Source of the DNA: Bacteroides sp.
GTDB taxonomy: Bacteria; Bacteroidota; Bacteroidia; Bacteroidales; Muribaculaceae
Length of the DNA stretch: 64,000 nt
Direction: 5' to 3'
Assembly (NCBI GenBank): GCA_014801785.1
Contig: JAAVDN010000009.1
Location: 1-64,000, forward strand
Translations under genes and position numbers: made by a program
Notes under the pieces: model-generated
Seen by the model: only the letters and a program-made list of their open reading frames with translations
Databases searched by the model: none
Told to the model about the DNA's origin: nothing
In this document: positions 60,104-64,000 of the stretch, piece after piece
Layout: each line of letters starts with the position of its first letter
Numbering within the stretch: the stretch's first letter is position 1

Positions 60104-60141
60104 CAAAATTGCACCGGGGATTTTTCCCGGTGCAATTTTTA
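60104..60141. terminator. Bidirectional terminator
   Basis: AAATTGCACCGGG pairs perfectly with CCCGGTGCAATTT between the tape measure gene and the convergent lipoprotein gene. T or A runs flank both sides. Confidence 0.8.
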
Positions 60142-60708
60142 TAATTCATTATACGATTCTTGATTATATTTATCATCCAATTTAACATCATCATAAGTTA
60201 GGGTCATTGCTGGCTGCTCTCCGATAATGTCTAACTGTAAGTTTAGTGATGTTAAGTTATCAATAAATGATATACTGCTTTTTACAGAAGCTGTATCTTC
60301 GTAAGCGATCAATGGATGATATTTTGATTTCAAAACGGACGACAACATATCGTAATCATTATAGAATGACTCCATATCATTTACGATTTTGACGAACTGG
60401 ATTTTTCTTACCTTGTTTTGATAAGTGATTAAACTCATAAAATCCCACATTTGTTCCCCGAAACGTATTGGATTATTGTAAACAAATATATCACGATCTA
60501 TTTGATCCATATTATATCCGAGCTGCTTCATTTGTAGTAGAGCTGAATCTTTGGAAGTTTCCCCCAATGTAACCCCCAATACTTCTCGTTTAAGAACAAT
60601 GTCTTGCTCTGCTTTTATTTGGCTATCATTAGAAACAGTCTTCTCTTTTTGTCTATTGCACGCTCCCAGCAAGAAAAAGAATAAAAATAAAATTATTAAT
60701 TGTCTCAT
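60139..60708 (-). CDS. Lipoprotein, cargo gene
   Basis: The ATG at 60708 (MRQLIILFLFFFLLGACNRQ) gives a textbook lipoprotein signal with lipobox LGAC; the cysteine would be lipidated. The product of about 189 residues is otherwise soluble and mixed alpha/beta (VTLGETSKDSALLQMKQLGY). Such surface or periplasmic lipoproteins in phage tail operons often block superinfection, but nothing proves that here. The gene is opposite to the surrounding virion genes. Confidence 0.7.
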   Translation of the reverse strand: MRQLIILFLFFFLLGACNRQKEKTVSNDSQIKAEQDIVLKREVLGVTLGETSKDSALLQMKQLGYNMDQIDRDIFVYNNPIRFGEQMWDFMSLITYQNKVRKIQFVKIVNDMESFYNDYDMLSSVLKSKYHPLIAYEDTASVKSSISFIDNLTSLNLQLDIIGEQPAMTLTYDDVKLDDKYNQESYNEL

Positions 60709-60747
60709 AGTCTTTGAATTTGAAATGGTAGTACCCAAGATGAATTA

Positions 60748-60978
60748 TCAATTTTTATATTTTTCTAATTCATCTTGATACCATTGGGAATTTTCATTCA
60801 TGGTATTCTCAGCTTCTTCTGAATATTTTTGCATCTCATTTTGAGCTTCTATCTGAGTTTTTGTATTCCCATTGATATGGTCTATAAAATAAGACACGCC
60901 CCAACAAACGCCAATACATACGATGGCAGCAAACAATATGCCTATGAGGGTACTCTTTTTGATTTTTTTCATAGCCAT
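60748..60978 (-). CDS. Small membrane protein, cargo gene
   Basis: The start at 60978 (MAMKKIKKSTLIGILFAAIV) or 60972 is preferred. The product of about 76 residues has one transmembrane segment (about residues 9-31) and a polar, Glu/Asn-rich C-terminal tail likely outside. It shares the promoter at 61095 with the lipoprotein gene and may act with it at the envelope. Confidence 0.65.
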   Translation of the reverse strand: MAMKKIKKSTLIGILFAAIVCIGVCWGVSYFIDHINGNTKTQIEAQNEMQKYSEEAENTMNENSQWYQDELEKYKN

Positions 60979-61094
60979 TTTGAATTTGGTATTATAGTTC
61001 ACAAAACGACATATACCCTTTTCTTATCCGAGATGGTGATTTCGACGCGAAACAGGGATTATGCCACTTTCCAAAAATTTTCTGAAAAGTAATG

Positions 61095-61126
61095 CAAAAT
61101 TACTAAAAAATAACCAATCTACCAAA
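61095..61126 (-). promoter_or_regulatory. Promoter of the cargo gene pair
   Basis: On the minus strand TTTG, 20 bases, then TAATTTTG matches the bacteroidetal pattern exactly as at 35230 and 38570. No GTTTCACTT element is near, so expression may be independent of the phage control circuit. Confidence 0.65.
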
Positions 61127-61153
61127 TTCATTGCTCCAGAACTATTATAGAGT

Positions 61154-62233
61154 ATGAGTACAAGTCTAAATAACCTCGCAATAACAACCACTGGCAGTGC
61201 AATGGCTTCTACTATGGGAGCCTTGTTCAATACTTTGCAGAGCATGGTTGCCAATGGTGGTAGAGATAGTAACTGCAAATTTTACTATAAAGACGGCGCC
61301 GGTGGCTCCCTACTTCAAGTAGCAGTCAAAGGCGTTGTCCGGGGAGCTGTGTCTGAATTAAAAAACGAGGCAGTCAATGCCTTTAATTCACTCCTGAATG
61401 GTAAGAGAACCAAAGATACTGTTGGTGCCGCATGGGTAGAATCCGAGCTGAAGAAACAAGAAGTTGAAGCTAAGGAGTACGGCATGATGCAGGTGGATGG
61501 TGGAACGATATACGCTTTGGATGACTGGGGTGGCATAGCTCCGGAGGCACTGATGTTAGGGATTGAGCTTGACCAAAGTATCACTGTCGCTCAAAAGTTC
61601 CCAGTATATCGGACAAAAGTAGTTGATGCAAAAAAGGGTATCTATAAAGAACAGGCTCCGGAGTCAAAAACCAATATGGTCACAACAAAGACTTTGGTTT
61701 GGTTTGATACCACTGCTCTGATAACAATCAATTCTGATAAAAATCTTATTGCCACTCGCGTAACTGGCCGAGATTACAGTCGAAAAGAACTTGTATCCAA
61801 TGGCGATATAAAGTTCACTGTTTCAGGTCAAATCACCAGTGGTAAGCCTGACATCTATCCGGCAGAAGAGATGCAGAAATTTTACAAAATCATGCAATAT
61901 AAGGGCATTGTCAAAATCAATAATATGGTTCTTGACCAGCTTGGCATTACCCATATTGTCATTGAAAACTTCAATGTTTCTCCACGCCAAGGATATAAGG
62001 CACTCCAGCAATACACATTCTCAGCTATTGGTCTCCAGCCTGAGAACGAGATTGAAATTTCTGAAGATACTATCTCGATCATTCCTCAGAAGAACGTCTC
62101 CGCTAATGATGATGACGGAAGTGAGTGGATGAAGATGTTGAACAACCAACTTGAAGGACTGAAGTCTATGGCCTCTGATGTATTCAAACAAGGAGTGGGC
62201 CTCGCCGCCGGTCTGTTGGAAGATACCTTATAA
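61154..62233 (+). CDS. Baseplate-region protein, DUF6046-like
   Basis: The 359-residue product has a central DUF6046-like pattern (FTVSGQITSGKPDIYPAEEM, KIMQYKGIVKINNMVLDQLG, YTFSAIGLQPENEIEI) found downstream of tape measure genes in Bacteroidales phages. The N-terminal part (GALFNTLQSMVANGG) is helical and the C terminus is Gly/Leu-rich. It probably belongs to the baseplate hub or tail tip. Confidence 0.65.
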   Translation: MSTSLNNLAITTTGSAMASTMGALFNTLQSMVANGGRDSNCKFYYKDGAGGSLLQVAVKGVVRGAVSELKNEAVNAFNSLLNGKRTKDTVGAAWVESELKKQEVEAKEYGMMQVDGGTIYALDDWGGIAPEALMLGIELDQSITVAQKFPVYRTKVVDAKKGIYKEQAPESKTNMVTTKTLVWFDTTALITINSDKNLIATRVTGRDYSRKELVSNGDIKFTVSGQITSGKPDIYPAEEMQKFYKIMQYKGIVKINNMVLDQLGITHIVIENFNVSPRQGYKALQQYTFSAIGLQPENEIEISEDTISIIPQKNVSANDDDGSEWMKMLNNQLEGLKSMASDVFKQGVGLAAGLLEDTL

Positions 62234-62236
62234 TTT

Positions 62237-63880
62237 ATGGCTTCAGATTTAACAGCACTCCGAACTCAACGTCCTGATCTGGTTCAGCAGGTCGAATACA
62301 CCCTCACACCCAAATATTATCAGCATAAGGCGTATGAGGATAAACTTGCCATACTTGTATGTCAGATAAAGATATGGAAAGCTAATGGTAATGATTGGTT
62401 TTCCATACCATCTGTCAATCAATGTCTTACAATCCGAGAATGTGAAAGTATTGAGGTATCAGACTCTGCAAAAAATCTTATCAATAAAGCTGTGATAAGA
62501 TTCCCTCGTGGTACTGTCATCAATCTTTCCAGCCGAAAAGAAAAGGATGTTACCAGTGGCGATAAAGCAGATTCTACCGATAAAGAAAATACTCTTATCA
62601 CAGCTAATAATGATGGCGATGTCACAACTTCTCCAACCGCCTTATTTAGTGAAGATGGGATTTCCACCACATCCATGGCCGCCAATTATGATGATAAGGG
62701 ATTGATCGACTTCAACAGAACTAAGACCGAACCGGCATTATTAAGCCCTAATGATGTTGCGGTTGGCAATCGCATTGAAATTCGTTTAGGATATGCCTAT
62801 TCTGAATCGGAGTTTAAGAAAATGAATACCGCCGACAGTGACCCAAATATGGATGTAGTCTTTACAGGCTTCATCACTGCCATCTCAGTAGATACTCCCT
62901 TGGAATTGGAATGTACTAATATGGCCCACATTCTTGCATCTGTCAGCACTCCAAATATTTCTGCCAAAGCCACATTGATGGTTAAGGATTTTCTTGACGA
63001 TGACGGCACTTATCACCTTTTGAAAGATACTGGAATACCCCTTGCTCCGGCAAGTAACGGCTCCACCATATCTGTTAGTGGCGGTTCAATCAGTAATAAT
63101 CTGACAATAGCTGACGTGCTTACTGAATGGAGTAAAAGTGGTGTTCTCTGCATTATGGAAACCAAATCTGATGGCACTGTTCAGTTGCGTGTAGGGTTGA
63201 CTTATTATGCCGGGAAAAGTGGAGGTCTGCCGAATAATGATAAAAAGTACATTACCTATAATGGTGGTAATAACTCAGTCAAACTTATTCAATTTGACTG
63301 GGATGTGGCTCAGGATAAACTGAATCTCAAACGTAATGATAAAAAATATCTTGCGGTCGAAGCACAGGGGCGAACTAAAGACAACCAGTTTTTCAAACTA
63401 ACTCTTCGTAAAAATCCTAATCCTGATGATGAGGGTTGGGTAATTGATAGCGACAGCCAATTTCAGGTTGTGAATCGTCGTAAAGTGAAAGACCGAAAGA
63501 AGATGAAGTTTGTCAATGGTACTTTCAGTACCAAACGTATTGAAGGACACTTGACTGATCCAGCAAAACTTGATAAATATAATGTCATTCAGTATATCTC
63601 GACTAAGGTGGGGATTACTGAAGAGGAATTGATTGAGGAAGCAAAGCAGTATTGGGCCAACTATAATCCTAATGGTATATCCGGCTCAATCGAAATATTT
63701 GGTGATCTTCTTATCCGGCCCACTGATATTGTAGGATTGATAGATGTCCGACAGCCAGAAAAGAATGGGTATTACTATGTTGAAGCAGTTAATACCACTT
63801 TTGGAATGAATGGATATCGGCGTGAACTTCATATCCCATATAAAATCGCAACCTTTTCAAAACCCGTTCAAATCATTTAA
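62237..63880 (+). CDS. Baseplate hub protein, gpD/late control-like
   Basis: The 547-residue product shows the hub-fold pattern of gpD-like proteins: RIEIRLGYAYSESEFKKMNT, VVFTGFITAISVDTPLELEC (about residues 175-225), then IADVLTEWSKSGVLC and YYVEAVNTTFGMNGYRRELH near the end. Such proteins form the central hub under the tube. It starts 3 bases after the DUF6046-like gene. Confidence 0.7.
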   Translation: MASDLTALRTQRPDLVQQVEYTLTPKYYQHKAYEDKLAILVCQIKIWKANGNDWFSIPSVNQCLTIRECESIEVSDSAKNLINKAVIRFPRGTVINLSSRKEKDVTSGDKADSTDKENTLITANNDGDVTTSPTALFSEDGISTTSMAANYDDKGLIDFNRTKTEPALLSPNDVAVGNRIEIRLGYAYSESEFKKMNTADSDPNMDVVFTGFITAISVDTPLELECTNMAHILASVSTPNISAKATLMVKDFLDDDGTYHLLKDTGIPLAPASNGSTISVSGGSISNNLTIADVLTEWSKSGVLCIMETKSDGTVQLRVGLTYYAGKSGGLPNNDKKYITYNGGNNSVKLIQFDWDVAQDKLNLKRNDKKYLAVEAQGRTKDNQFFKLTLRKNPNPDDEGWVIDSDSQFQVVNRRKVKDRKKMKFVNGTFSTKRIEGHLTDPAKLDKYNVIQYISTKVGITEEELIEEAKQYWANYNPNGISGSIEIFGDLLIRPTDIVGLIDVRQPEKNGYYYVEAVNTTFGMNGYRRELHIPYKIATFSKPVQII

Positions 63881-63885
63881 TCGTC

Positions 63886-64000
63886 ATGTCACTTAAAGGA
63901 GAAATCAACAAATATTCAGGAGATGTGCGCCGGTCAATCGGTCAGATGGCTCGTCAAGGCATGACCGGGCCAGATGGGGCTGTGCGTGGTACAAAGAAAA
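63886..64000 (+). CDS. Baseplate-region protein, N-terminal part only
   Basis: The frame starts MSLKGEINKYSGDVRRSIGQ and is cut by the right edge after about 38 codons. It begins 5 bases after the hub gene, so it continues the tail operon. The family cannot be told from this part. Confidence 0.6.
   Translation, partial: MSLKGEINKYSGDVRRSIGQMARQGMTGPDGAVRGTKK

Overview
The window looks like part of the genome of a large tailed phage or prophage of a Bacteroidales gut bacterium. Four things point there: bacteroidetal promoters (TTTG, 20 bases, TAATTTTG), A-rich starts with few Shine-Dalgarno sites, families typical of Bacteroidales mobile DNA (PcfJ/PcfK-like, DUF4494, DUF2586, a C-type-lectin-like variable protein), and a Mu-like contractile-tail morphogenesis operon.

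Layout. From 1 to about 32 kb almost everything is on the minus strand. It is a dense train of small accessory genes, many coupled by ATGA overlaps. Most have no recognisable function; exceptions are a GNAT acetyltransferase, a radical SAM enzyme, RNase HI, several zinc-ribbon proteins, a reverse transcriptase, PcfJ and PcfK homologues and a protein resembling the variable proteins of diversity-generating retroelements (DGRs). From about 32.0 to 33.8 kb there is a long region without convincing large genes, carrying inverted repeats, a possible structured RNA, iteron-like direct repeats, a GC island and a polypyrimidine tract. From 33.8 to 41.2 kb lie a winged-helix regulator with its own operator, one plus-strand gene, a compact tyrosine recombinase, MazG, an HNH endonuclease and DUF4494. 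From 41.3 kb to the right edge runs the plus-strand virion operon: portal, minor head protein, virion morphogenesis protein, ClpP-like protease with scaffold, major capsid, two paralogous sheath proteins, tube, tail chaperone with a -1 frameshift, a 2605-residue tape measure and the first baseplate genes. Two minus-strand cargo genes with their own promoter interrupt it at 60.1-61.1 kb.

Most notable system. Directly downstream of the reverse transcriptase gene (16021-17292, minus), in an 840-base stretch without genes, are five tandem units about 160-180 bases apart. Each unit, read in the RT sense, has a weakly conserved 5' flank, a long hairpin with a sequence unique to that unit, and a conserved 3' box (CATC-R-N-AC-N2-3-TAAAG) just after the closing stem. 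This looks like an array of structured RNAs with a common frame and different hairpins, paired with an RT that lacks clear DGR or retron hallmarks. I know of no described system with this architecture.

Regulation. A GTTTCACTT/AAGTGAAAC element recurs in the control regions of the early block, the recombinase and the virion operon. An AAAGCAGT motif recurs about 20 bases before several minus-strand start codons. A duplicated leader with mutually exclusive pairings precedes two gene groups. Two small genes are broken, one by a stop codon and one by a frameshift. No terminase, DNA polymerase, lysis gene or tRNA was recognised in the window.
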